From Alisma plantago-aquatica (lineage: Eukaryota; Streptophyta; Magnoliopsida; Alismatales; Alismataceae), in assembly GCA_963693085.1 (NCBI GenBank), contig OY856410.1, positions 1,333,268,304 to 1,333,332,303 of the forward strand: a stretch of DNA of 64,000 nt, given 5' to 3'. The position numbers and the translations under genes were made by a program. Shown piece after piece: positions 23,280-35,600 of the stretch. The notes beneath the pieces were generated by a model, which saw only the letters and a program-made list of their open reading frames with translations, made no database searches and was not told the origin of the DNA. How positions within the stretch are numbered: position 1 is the stretch's first letter; each line of letters begins with the position of its first letter.

Positions 23280-24672
23280 ACGTCAACTACTCTATACTTT
23301 AGGGTTGTCGATATGATCGATTTTGGTTTGTCACCTTTATTTATTGCATACGATGCGAATAAAGTTGGCTTTATGCATGTCGAATCCTAAATCCACAAAT
23401 CCCAATATACATATATGATATGTAATATGAATGCACTCGATACACGTCACCCTTAAATAAGTTTTGTGATGGATGTATAGCGTGATTATGGCCAATAAAC
23501 CCTATGTGTGTGCTTGGTTGTATGTGGTTGCTTGCATCTCGGTCTACAAACCGATTCCCTATCTCCTATTCCTGATGTAACTCGAAATAATTCGAGATTT
23601 CTTTCCTACCTTTGCTCCCCCCGAATGTAACTCGGGGTTTCCCAATTTAAATGTAAAATAGGATAGATCTTTTATTTCCTGTTATGTCAAAGAACGGAGG
23701 ACAATCTGATGACAACTAAGACGATCAGTTCAAGGTGTGAACCGATCGGCTGGCGATCCAGACGACCGGTTCGAGGAGCGAGATGATTGGGTGGTGGCCA
23801 TGAAGAGATGCACGATGACCATGCAAACCGATCGGTTGGAGGAGCCAACCGATCGGCTGGTGGCACCCAGACGACTGGCCAAGGCGAGCAGGTCATTCAT
23901 GTGATGAGTTGATCAACTCGTATGGCTATAGCACTTTATCATGGAAAGGTTGCATGTGATGTAGACCTAGATGACCGTGATTCCTCTTGGCTCGAGGAAT
24001 CACATTAGGATGGCCATAATCATCGCTTTTATCATTTCGCATGTTTTCTGTGGGATATAGCATGTATATGATACATACTATATATTGTGGTGATTGGATA
24101 TGTATATGTACCTATAAAAACCAAATCCCTCATCTAAATATTAAGTCTTTTATGCCTTCCATTAGCAACACACATGAAAAACTTGATCGACCAAGCGTAG
24201 GTTACGCCAAATTGTGGTGTGTCATCTATCTCGTGGAAGTGTGAAGGGTAGACATGTAGGTTCTGCCAAAGCAGGGTGCATGTTTACCGTGTCAGCTTTT
24301 GAGTTAGACTTAACTGGTGATTCTTAGAGAGTCTAAGCCCAGAGGCACGGAATGTACATGGCAAGGTGTTGTGCATGTTCATTCATCAAGAGTTGCATAT
24401 GATGCAATTGGCATGATGGCCTACCTAAATAGTCAAGATTATGGGAGATCAACCAAAGCTGACTCAAGACTTGATGAAATATGGATCTTGACCCACTAGA
24501 AGATTGTACGCTGCAATCTTCCGAATTGATGGTGAGGGCTATCAATTTGAACAAAATAGTGGGAGCGATAATTAATTAAAGTCCTAATTATATTGTCAAC
24601 CTTTCAAATCAATCAAATAAGTCAAAATTGAGTTTTGGACTAAAATTGTATATATTTCCTTTTGTAGTACAA
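23280..24672 (+). other. untranslated leader of copia B with a second palindromic cluster
   Basis: No gene. At about 23715-23905 there is another run of (A)CCGATCGG(C/T)T motifs, including AACCGATCGGTT near 23824 and decayed forms such as ACGACCGGTT and ATGATTGG, as in the element's LTRs. Apart from this the leader is AT-rich with no recognised signal. Confidence 0.6.
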
Positions 24673-25527
24673 ATGACAACAAACAACAATCACTTTTTGT
24701 TGCGATCGGTCCTTGAAAAGGACAAGCTGAATGGGACTAACTTCCACCACTGGTTTAAGACATTGAGAATTGTTCTCACTCAAGAGTGAAAGCTCTATGT
24801 CCTGGATACTCCAATTCCAGAGGAACCTGCTCGTACCGCACCAAAGGTAGAAAGGGATGCTTATAAGAAGCATTCTGATGATACCATTGATGCAAAGTGC
24901 TTGATTTTGTTCTCTATGAACCACGAGTTGCAGAGACAACATGAGAACATGGGTGTCATTGAGATGATTCAGCATATCAAGAACATGTATGAAGACCAAG
25001 CACGTCAAGAGAGATATGATGTCTCCAGGGCACTGTTCAAGTGCGTCATGATAGAAGGAGATCCAGTTGGTCCTCACACACTCAAAATGATTGGGTACGT
25101 GGAGAACCTGAAGAGACTGGGATTTCCCCTGAGCCAAGAGTTGTCTACTGACGTGATACTGCAATCGTTGCCAGAATCCTACAGTCAATTTGTGATGAAC
25201 TACAACATGAACAACTTTGACAAGCTGTTGACAGAGTTGTTGGGCATGTTGAGGACAGCCGAGACACAGATGAAAAAGGACAAGCCTAAGTCTGTGATGA
25301 TGATCAGCAGCAAGAAAGGCAAGTCCAAGCGCAAGGGCAAGGGCAAAGCTAAGAAGGGTTCTGATGCTAGCTAGGATCCCAAGGTGTCTTCAGCTCCCAA
25401 GGCCAAGGGAGGCGTGACCAAGAGAGACAATTGCCACCATTGTCAAAAGCCAGGACATTGGAAAAGGAATTGTCCACTCTATCTGGAAGAACTAAAGAAG
25501 AAGGAGGCAACAGATGTCTCCACCTGA
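24673..25527 (+). pseudogene. copia B gag, with two in-frame stops
   Basis: An ATG at 24673 opens a frame of 284 codons interrupted by TGA at 24787-24789 and TAG at 25372-25374. It has the Ty1/copia gag (UBN2-type) pattern: KLNGTNFHHWF near residue 20, a central helical region (LKMIGYVENLKRLGFPLSQE, DVILQSLPESY), a lysine-rich stretch (KKGKSKRKGKGKAKK), and a zinc knuckle CHHCQKPGHWKRNC (CX2CX4HX4C) near 25425-25470. The final stop is at 25525-25527. Gag forms the particle and binds RNA. Only two point changes interrupt it, so it decayed less than the pol region behind it. Confidence 0.9.
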
Positions 25528-27901
25528 AGGTGTCATGAAATAAACGTGTAACATTTTTGAGGTATATGATACCAAGATATAAAATGTAAAGCACTCAATA
25601 AATGGGGCAAGTGTTGCCGCCATAGATAGGAGTTGTTTAGTTTATTTTCATCCTTAAAGGCATGTAATAGAGTTATGAACTGCTATTTCATATTTGCCAA
25701 TGGATAGAAACACAATATTTTTGCATATTGTATGACAATGATAGCAATTAATAAAGTTGATGTTTCAATCTATGTGGCAATGCCTTGTTTATCTTGTGGT
25801 ACTTGTTATGCATAAGATAAAATGATACCTAAAAGTTATTGATAACTCAAACAATGAAATTAGCATAAATCATGAGAAGTTCATTTCTAGTTTCCATATG
25901 ATGGATAATCTAGACTCTTTTGGTTAGAGAACCAGTAAGAGACATGAATCTCTTAGACATAATAAATCAATCTTCACTAATGGTAGTGGGAGAATGATTA
26001 TCCCATTAGGTATAATACATGTGATGTATTAACATACCTATTGGAACTAATGTTGATACTTCACATGGTGTTTAGAGAAATACCAATATGAATATCTTGA
26101 AGTGTTCAAGAATATCATAGATGAAGTATGAATTTGGTAAAGTGTTAATTCTTGATGAGATCAATGAATGAAATACTTGAACCAAATATTTGAGAACCTT
26201 ATGAGTGATTATGATAGTGTATCATAGTGAACTCATGATTAAGGCATGGTGATGTATAAATCAAAAGGAGTCATACTCTAAGGAGTTAGAGGATAATTAT
26301 CAAATAACTAATTTCTTCTTAAATAAAGAATACCCCACACTAATAAAGGACATTAATAATCACAAGGAGTTGTGAGTTCTTATATCCTTGACAGATACAC
26401 CTCGATTATCTGAGTGATGAGTTGATCATGTGATGAGTCAACTATCTAGATAAATATGAGGAACCGGATTTTGAGTTATGGTTTGACCATTACATCCTAA
26501 ATGACTTCCATGTGAACCATAAGGTATGATCTTGATGGTAGCACCTATTGGAATGAAATCCATAAGTGCGAATGAGTCTTAAGTGTTAAGACACATGGAT
26601 AACATTTTGAAAAGGATAATGCTTGTTGATTGCAACTTAATGACTAAAAGATTTGGCATACAGATACTAAAACCGCATTCCTATGAGGAATAAAACAAGG
26701 ATGTGTACGTGATACAACCTATAAGGTTTATGAATCCATTAATGCAAATGAAGTCTATAAGTTACAATGGACTAATCAATGTGATTGATTAAATACAAGC
26801 AACTCAAAATTGTGATCTTTACTTTAATAATATAGTCAAAGGGTTTGACTGATATGTCAAAGATAAAGAAGGGATTTGTGATTTAGTGGGAGCATATTCA
26901 CATTCCACATGTTGATGTGAAATGGAAACATTCTTAAATGTAAATCCAAAGTGGAAATTATCTTTAGGGAAGATAGAGACATTTCCTATGTAATGGGAAT
27001 AGAGATCTATAGAGATAGTTCTCGAAAACCTCTTGACCTGATAAGAGAAAGCATACATTGGAAATCTATACTGAAGAGTTCAGTATGCATAGATTCAGTG
27101 GGAGAAAATTTGTCCATGTTACATGGAGTTGGTATCCCAAGGCCAAGTGTCCAATTCTTATGAAGAATGAGAACACTAAGAATAGATATGGATCTATCAT
27201 GTATGTAATCATCCCATTATCTTGCATGTATGGACATGGTAAGAATAAAGTGCATTCATCATCTTATATGTAGGATATGACAGTATGATATGCTCATCCT
27301 GATAACTCGTATGTGGGACATGACGAGTGGATGTATGTCTAGTTCCAGTAAGGGTTACTGGAATACCATAAGAACTTGATAAGTACTTGAGAAGTATTAG
27401 TTCTATGGAAATAAGGAAGGGTTCACTATAAAGAGTTACACTGATGCGAACTTCCAGAAAAGGATAGAGACATAATCGCAACATATATGAGATATATAAA
27501 AGTGAATGTTTGTTGATGATTGGAAACATTCCAATAAAGTTGTTTAAAAGGAAAAGCCGAGTATCTGTGTGTTAGAGAACAACAATGGATATTATATGGA
27601 TCTAGGAGTTCATATAGATGAACTTATAGTTATTCCGATCATTGATGACAAGTTGGGTGCTTGATCATGCAATGTGGCTAAAGGTTAGCAAATGAATACT
27701 AGATTGCATATTACGACAACTCCATCTCATACGTGTGACGTATAGCGAAGAGATGAGAGACATGCAATTAATACCGACTTTGGCAAGGTGTTGCCATAAC
27801 TCACTATGTTAGAACTAGAGCACAATAACATGTGGGACATGTTTGAAGATCACTATGAATATGATTCAAAGGGTGATTGGCTCACAATGCAAGTGGGAGT
27901 T
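25528..27901 (+). pseudogene. shrunken pol remnants of copia B
   Basis: A copia pol needs about 3.5-4 kb, but only 2.4 kb lies between gag and the 3' LTR. Scraps can be read: an integrase-like patch near 26090-26240, an RT patch (PIRFMNPLMQMKSIS-like, about 26720-26770), MGIEIYRDSSRKPLDLI at about 26990-27050, and RNase H-like pieces near 27420-27800. Stops are everywhere. The last bases before the LTR (GCAAGTGGGAGTT) are the polypurine tract. Large deletions plus mutations explain the compression. Confidence 0.7.
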
Positions 27902-30117
27902 TGTTGGTATGTATGCCCTCAGATCCAATCATGGGATGATTGGTGGGATACATTAAGATTGATTTGATAAAGATCAAAGGCAAGCTTCCAAATTATTTCT
28001 GGTTCAGTCATATGAGATAGTGATAGAACAGATTGGATGTCTAGAGAATGACAGTACTCAATGACGTATGCTTTCAGGTTCATGACATGAACAATGAGAT
28101 CATACTGATGCTAAGAGTTTGTACATTCTTATTATGTCCCTAATCGGATGTCATTGTGGAAGGTAGATAGATAACAATGACACACAAGACTAGATTGTGG
28201 TGTTGGTTGATGACATAATCTCATTAGTCATGATATGGAGATATCAAACCAAACACATAGGTACTTGTTAGAGAACAAGTTTACCAGACAGACCCACTGT
28301 GAGTTTGACACATGGAACCGTGACATGGTAGTCACAGTCACTTCTCACAGTGATGGTGGTGAGTGTGATTCTTAGACCTGAAATCACTACACTCAACACA
28401 TGTCGTTGGGTACACTTTGACATCATCAAACGCAGTCTTGAAACATGGGTTGTTATAAAGGTGATTGTTGGGTGGCTTTGACACATGGAGCTTTTGAGGG
28501 GTGAGTGATAGATATGGGATTTGTCCCTCCTAAGGGAGTTTGATATCCATGGCCACTTGATGAGTAGGATTGAGATAGGTGTGAGCACGCATGTGTGAAT
28601 CAATATGTGATATTTATGTCATACATATCTCCTCCAATCTACTCTGAGATCAAGAAAGTGAATGAACATTGACAGGATGATTGTTCCATGCCTTGAGTTC
28701 ATTCGGGATATCAGTGACAAAGGAATTATACATTCACTGTAACACCATTCATGGATTGTAGGATTGAAAGTTGTTCTCCAACTTTTGTTTTCACTTGGGT
28801 AGCACTGATGTGCGACTAGGCACCGCTCTTTGCTTGTGAAGTCATAAGTGTTATGGACTTTCACTACCAATGTGAAATGGACCTGTAGGGTCACACACAT
28901 AGGATTTAACCTGGAAGGGGAGTTTTTCCACAAATGATGTTTAGATTGATTACTAAAGGAGTTTAGTAGTTCAATTAAACACTCAATCGATTGATAGCTC
29001 AATATCATAGTGTTCAAGGTGTTGGACCAATTGATTAGAGTATCAGATTGATTGAAACTGCAATTGACTGATTTGCACAAGTCTACTGCCCCAATCGATC
29101 AACTCATGTGATGAACCGATTGGCTCAGGTTGGTGAACCAATCGTCTCAACTGGTGAGACGATAGGCTCATGTACAATGAGATGATCAGCTCAATTGTTG
29201 AACCGGTCGACTCATGTGACCAACCGAGATCATTTGGAAAGGCAGAAGACTATTTTGCAAATACAATTTGTTTCACTTGTACAAATTTGATTTGGAAAAG
29301 GATTAATATTTGATTAATCGGAGACAAATTTGAAAGTCAATTTGAGTTGGATTAAGACCACGAACTGATCGGCTCAGAGCTCCAGCCGATCGGCTCAAAG
29401 CCCCAGCCGATCGGCTCAGGTCCCAAACAATTGTCTCAGCACCTGAAATGATCATTTCAGGGTGTGAACCGATCGGTTCACCTGGCGCAAGTTGCTTGTT
29501 TTGTGGAAAATCTCAAACCCTTCTACTCCTATTTAATCCCGCATTTCCCGGGATAGAGAACACTATCCCATGACCCTCCTATATATAGGGGTATTGGGGG
29601 CTTCTCTAGTGAACAACTCAGAACATCAGTTACTTTGCAAAGTTGTCGTTCTCTCTGGTTTTGGTAACCGAGAGAGAGCTCGAGCAAGTGCTACCTGATA
29701 AGGGAGGCACAACAAGGGAAAGACAACTGCAGAAAAGCAAGTGGTTGTAGGAGAGTGTATTGGTGACTAGTACGCCGACAGGAGGGTACGAATCCTTCTG
29801 ATTCCTTATGGGACAAGGAGATTGGAGTTACAGGTGGTCCATGTGGACTACTTCAAAGACGGGAGACTTTTGCCGCTCGGAGGACAGCTGTCAATCCCGA
29901 TAGTCCCTGTGAGACCAGGAGCTTCACAGACACTATCCAAGACTGGAGGTGAAGACCGCACAAGCCGCGAGGTAAAGTCACCGAGCAAGCCTCGGGACAA
30001 GGTATGCCTCTACAAACCATCCTTCCTATTGTATAGACGTTGACGTGATTCCTTTATTCTGGGTATGGGAGGAGAAAATTTTGTTTCTGCTGCCTTCTCT
30101 GCCTCCCCTAAACAACA
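27902..30117 (+). repeat. 3' LTR of copia B (2.2 kb)
   Basis: Begins TGTTGGTATGTATGCCC and ends AAACAACA. It carries the palindromic array at about 29090-29482, including a perfect 18-bp palindrome GTGAACCGATCGGTTCAC at 29464-29481, and TATATATA at 29580-29587. It also carries the CACTA empty site (ACT at 29726-29728). Compared with the 5' LTR it has one extra GCCGATCGGCTCA unit near 29390-29420 and extra sequence at 29825-29880. Confidence 0.92.
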
Positions 30118-30864
30118 ACATGATTGTATTCCTCATATTGTATGTGGATGACTTACTATTGATGGGTAATGCCATCCCAACTTTATAGATGGTAAAAACC
30201 TGGCTAGGAAATACATTCTTTATGAAGGACTTAGGCAAAACATCCTATATTTTAGGAATTAAGATCTATAGAGATAGACCTAGAAGGCTTCTTGGCTTAA
30301 TCCAAAGCATTTACATTGATAAAGTGTTGAAGAGGTTTAGCTTGGAAAACTAAAAGAGAGGAAACTCACCCATGTCTCATGGTGTTACTATCTCTAGAGA
30401 TCAATGTCTCAGTTCTTGTAAAGAAAGGGAACACATGAGTAAGATTCCATATACATATGCAATTGGATCTATCATCTACACATTGTTATGTACTCATCAT
30501 GATGTCTCGTACACCTTGAGCATGATAAGCATATATTAGTTAGATCCCAGTCATCCACTGGATTGCTGTTAAGAACATCCTTAAGTACTTGAGAAGAACT
30601 AAGGATCAAATTTTTTATCTACAGTGGTGAGGAGGAGTTGGTGGTAAAGGGTTATACCTATGCAAGCTTCCAAGCTAACAAAGATGATTATGGATCGAAG
30701 TCTGGATTTGTGTTTTTCCTAAACAATGGAGTTGTAAGCTGGAAGACTTCCAAGCAAGAGACAGTTAATGATTCTACAATAAAGATCGAGTATATTGTTG
30801 CATCCAATGCAACAAAGGAGGTTGTTTGGATAAAGAAGTTCGTTACTGAACTTGGGGTGATTCC
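30118..30864 (+). pseudogene. copia element A, fragment 2: reverse transcriptase end and RNase H (broken)
   Basis: The frame resumes exactly after copia B with FLILYVDDLLLMG (the catalytic YVDD). It continues through LGIKIYRDRPRRLLGLIQS, IPYTYAIGSI and the RNase H part (VVKGYTYASFQANKDDYGSKSG, GVVSWKTSKQETV, STIKIEYIVASNATKEVVW, FVTELGVIP). Several frameshifts occur. It ends at ATTCC (30860-30864), the target duplication of copia C. Confidence 0.9.
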
Positions 30865-32244
30865 TAAAAAACCACTAGAGGGGGTGAATAGGGTTTTATG
30901 GATATTTTAGAATAATTTAACTCAAACAACCACAATTGAGATAATAAGAAGGAGACAAGGTGTTTAGAGTGGTTCCAACCTTAGCAAATACTAAGGCAGT
31001 CAATCCACTACTCGGTTGCTTACCCAACCGGGATTTTGAAAGTATTTAATTTTATTACCTCGCAAGGATATTACATAAAATTACAACACTTTCAACACCC
31101 TTTGGACAACCTTCACCTTGAAGTAGTCTCACCAACCTTAAAGCAGCCTTCTTTGAAGTAACTTCAAGCTCCCCCTTGAAGTAGCCTTCCTCTTGAAGTA
31201 GCTTCCCATTGAGACAGCCTTCTAAAAGTAGTCCAAAGATCTCCTTCTTCACCAAGAAGATCAAACTCTCTCCAATCCTCAGCCTCCAACCCTAGGAGTA
31301 GCAAGGAGAGTACAAGCAATAAGAAAGAACAAGAAAGGAAATAGAAATTACAATTACCACTTGAAGCATAAGGATTGATTTCCTATATCAAGCGTATTGA
31401 TCTCCTAACCAATGAGTATGGAAGTGTAGGTTTAGTGGATAAGAGATGTTAGCCTATAGGACATGAATTTGGAGCAAAGGAAATGAGTAGCAACTACTAG
31501 TGTTGCTCAATTTCTCAAAATAGATTGCCAATTGCAAGTATGAAAGCTCAAGTATTGCACAAGTGTGTTTTGGGTGTCCTATGGCTTGTCCTATTTATAG
31601 GAATGGCCTATGGATGCTTAAGGACGTTCTAGACACTTTCTAGGGGGTTCTTAGTGCTTAACTAGCCGTTAGGTAACCATTAGTTTCTTCAACAACGGCT
31701 AGTTAATTAACTCTGAAAAGTGCAGATAGAACTCATCTCAGTCGAAGAATTGTCGACCAAGAGTCCTTCTCGGTCGAGAACTTGTCGACCGAGGGATTGT
31801 CTGGAGCAAGTGTATATAACATTCTAATCCAACTCCCAACTACCTTGTCTACTGTGTCTAACGGCTACCTGGGTCTTTCTCGGTCGAAGAGTTTGTCGAC
31901 CGAGATTAACCTTGTTTTAATGTTTTAAGTCAAGTACTAAGTGTGTGTACGAGTGTGCAGTTGTGACACTATTGTGGGGGATGACCTATCTAAGTGTTGT
32001 GATTGGCTAGGGAAGATCTAACGCTTGATTTACATGATGTCTAAGTACTTTTACATTATATACTTGTACAAGTTTTTACATTTGATTACATTCATGACTT
32101 AAAGCAATTTTAGCATATAGATCTTCCAAGTGTTTGTCATCCACCTAAGCCCTGCATCACTTAAGTAGCACGTTAGATCCACAAGAATGAAATGTTTGTC
32201 ATTATCAAAACAAAGGGGTTTAAATGATGTCCATTTAGCCAACA
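30865..32244 (-). repeat. 3' LTR of copia C
   Basis: Minus-strand start TGTTGGCTAAATGGACATC at 32244. The far end reads TAAAAAACC on the plus strand where the partner LTR has TGAAAAACC, a single change in the terminal dinucleotide. Minus-strand TATAAATAG is at 31592-31600. The array of TCTCGGTCGA/TCGACCGAGA half-sites spans about 31735-31910. Confidence 0.93.
31735..31910. repeat. inverted CTCGGTCGA/TCGACCGAG array, 3' LTR of copia C
   Basis: Three inverted pairs occur: near 31740 (decayed, CTCAGTCGA...TCGACCAAGAG), near 31770 (CTCGGTCGA...TCGACCGAG) and near 31875 (TCTCGGTCGA...TCGACCGAGA). Arms are 9-10 bp with 8-nt spacers. They sit about 140-310 bp upstream of the minus-strand TATA box, the position of enhancers in a U3 region. 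Confidence 0.85.
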
Positions 32245-32654
32245 ATCTCCCCCTTTTTGAAGATGACAAACATTTCCAAAATATAAATCAACTAGTCTTT
32301 AAAATGAGTTGAGTTTCATACCTAAGATTTACTTTGTGAATTCTTCTCGTGTTTATGAAATGTGTGCTTATTATTCCTAAAGAAGTTTGGAACATAAAAT
32401 CCAATTCTTAAGGAATATAGCAGCCTTTAATGTAAAGCCAAGATATTATGAAACTCAGTGATTGAGTTTTTCAAAGTTACCATTTTAATATTTACATTTA
32501 TTTTCCCCCCTTGTCATTTCAAAAAGATATCCGTTAAAAATAAATGTAGAAAGACTCCCCCTTAATTTGTTTTCCCCCTTAAAAAGATAACCATCAAATC
32601 TTTCGAAAAAAAATGTCCATTTGGAAGCCAAAAATAACACGATTAAAACTATTT

Positions 32655-35600
32655 TTAAGAAGCACAAATATTAAAGAAAACATCCTCTAAGGGAGTGATG
32701 AGTAGTTGCTTCTGTATTTTATTAAATTGGTCTAGTGGAAGCGGTTTTGTGAAAATATTAGCCAATTGATCTTTTGTATCAACATGATGAAGAGATACAT
32801 GATTTTTAGAGATATGATCCCTTAAACACGGATTTCAATATGTTTAGCTCGGCTGTGTAAAATAGGATTATATGCTAAGTTTATAGCGCTTGTGTTGTCA
32901 CAAAAGATAGGTGTGGATGAAAAAGTAAAGCCATAATCGTTTAACACTTGTTGCATATAGAGCACTTGAGCACAACAAGATCCGGCTGCCATATATTCAG
33001 CTTCAATTGTAGAGAGAGCAACCGTATTTTGTTTCTTGCTAAACCAAGATACTAAGGCTCTTCCTAACAAGAAACAACTACCACTTGTGCTCTTGCGATC
33101 AATTCGATAACCAGCGTAGTCGACATCAGTATAAGCTTTAAAATCCAAGGATTGTCCTTTAGGATACCATAGACCATAACATGTGGTGCCGGCTAAATAT
33201 TGTAAAATACGTTTGACGGCTTGAAAATGGGTTTGCATAGGCTGTGATTGAAATCGTGCACAAAGACCAACTGAAAACATGATGTCCGGTCTAGAAGCGG
33301 TTAAGTAAAGCAAACTACCAATCATGGCTCTATATAAGGAATCATCAATAGGTTCCCCATTTTCATCCTTATCAATTTTAGTAGAGGTAGCCATTGGAGT
33401 GGTAGTATGTTTGCACTGGTCCATTCCAAAATGTTTTAAGAGTTCTTTGGTATATTTTTCTTGGCTTATAAAAATCCCGGCAGGCATTTGTTTAATTTGA
33501 AAACCAAGAAAGAAAGTAAATTCACCCATGAGGCTCATTTCAAATTCTTGTTGCATAATATCACTAAATTGTTTGCATAATGATTCATTTGAGGCACCAA
33601 AGATGATGTCATCAACATATATTTAAACAACTAGAAAATCAGATGCATATGTTTTGAAAAATAAAGTAGAATCTGAATTTCCAACAGAAAAATCGTTATT
33701 AAATAGATAGTTCTTGAGCCTTTCATACCAATTCCTAGGTGCTTATTTTAAACCATAAAGTGCCTTCTTAAGCTTGTATACATAGTTACCTTTTTCCGGT
33801 ATTTCAAAACCAGGTGGTTGGGCAACATATACTTCTTCTTGGATTATTCCATTGAGAAATGCACTTTTTACATCCATTTGGAAAAGTTTGATGTTTTTGT
33901 GTGCAGCTATAGCTAGTAGCATTCTTATGGCTTCAAGTCTTGCTACTGGTGCATAAGTTTCATCAAAGTCTATCCCTTCTTGTTGATTATATCCTTGTGC
34001 TACTAACCTAGCTTTATTTCTTACCACTTCTCCTGCTTCATTTAACTTATTCCTAAAAACCCATTTAGTTCCAATAATGGTTTTATCTTGTGGTTTAGGA
34101 ACTAAGTCCCATACTTCATTTTTAATGAATTGGTTTAATTCTTCTTGCATTGCCATCATCTAATAGTCATCTTTGAGAGCTTCTGTCACCTTCTTAGGTT
34201 CAATTATAGAAACAAATGCCATGTTTGCAACATCTTTAAAAGAAGAACGGGTTTTGACTTTATTATTTGGATTTCCAATGATCAAATTTTGAGGATGATC
34301 CTTAATGAGTCTAGGAACAGGTTGTTGTGTCTCAACTTGGTGATTAGTAGTATTTTTGTCACTATCATTTGGTATGGATAAATTTTCTAATTGATTAGTG
34401 AGATCAACTATTTCAAGATTTTTAGATTGTAGCTCTTCATGAAAAGTGATGTGAATGGATTCCTCAACTTTTCTAGTAATAGTGTTGTAAACTCTAAATG
34501 CTTTTCTAGAGGTGGAATATCCCAAGAAAAAGGCTTTATGTGATTTAGAGTCAAACTTGTCTCTATCATCTTTTGTGTTTAAGATGTAGCATGTTGATCC
34601 GAAAGTATGAAAATAGTCAACCCTAGGTTTCTTAGTATATATGACTTCATATGGTGTTTTCTTCAAATAAGAGTGAACGGTTACTCTATTTAGCACATAG
34701 CAAGCTGTGTTTACCGCTTCAGCCCAAAATGTTTTAGGTGTATTATGTTCGAGCATCATAGTCCTAGTCATTTCTTGTAGTGATCGATTTTTCCTTTCAA
34801 CTATGCCATTTTGTTGTGGAGTGTGTGGAGCAGAAAAATTGTGAGTGTAGCCTTGAGATGTGCAAAATTCTTCAAATAAATGGTTCTCAAATTCTCCACC
34901 ATGATCACTCCTAATTGTACATATTTTGTTTTGTAGTAGATTTTCAATCTTAGAACAAAATTTTATAAAAATTTGAATAGCATCATCTTTGTTTGCAAGA
35001 AAGTGTACCCATGTATATCTACTATAATCATCAACAATGACAAAACAATATCTTTTGCCGCCAATAGATTGTGTCTGCATAGGTCCAAACAAGTCCATAT
35101 GAATGAGTTCTAGTGATCTACAGGTGCTAAGTACATTTTTGGGTTTAAAAGAGGTTTTAGTTTGTTTACCCAAAATACATGGTTCACAATTTTCACTTTG
35201 ATCAAAAGATAATTTAGGCAAACCACGAACAAGATCATATTTAACTAGCTTTTTGATAACATGTGAACTAGCATGACCCGATTTTCTATGCCATGGTTGT
35301 AAGGAATTTTCATTTTCAAGTAAGCATTTTCCAACTACATATTGCATAGAGTTAGGTCTAAGAATATAAAGATTTCCAACTCTTTTTCCTTCATAAAAAA
35401 CATTTGTAGTATTTTCTATTAGTAACTTGCAGAAATTTTTGTTGAATAAAACATCAATCCACTATCACATAATTGACTAACACTTATTAAATTATGGTGC
35501 AAGCCATCAACAAGTAAAACATTCTTTATTTCAAGGTTTGTACCAATATTACCTATTCCAACAATTTTACCTTTACCATTGTCTCCAAAAGTGAATGTTC

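Larger units (their letters stand above)
7679..30117 (+). mobile_element. copia element B (about 9.0 kb without its CACTA insert)
   Basis: Two LTRs (7679-9484 plus 22917-23265, and 27902-30117) flank an internal region with a primer-binding site at 23267-23279 and a polypurine tract (GTGGGAGTT) just before 27902. LTR ends are TGTTGG and CAACA. The target is the RT of copia A; flanks GCATG (7674-7678) and ACATG (30118-30122) are a 5-bp duplication with one change. Gag is recognisable but pol is reduced to shreds (25528-27901), so the copy is not autonomous. Its LTR start (TGTTGGTATGTATGCC) is the same as in element A, so B inserted into a relative. Confidence 0.88.

Noticed and set aside
23687..23896. 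Proline-rich minus-strand frame (PADRLAPPTDRF-like)
   Set aside because: It is a translation of the CCGATCGG motif cluster in the copia B leader.
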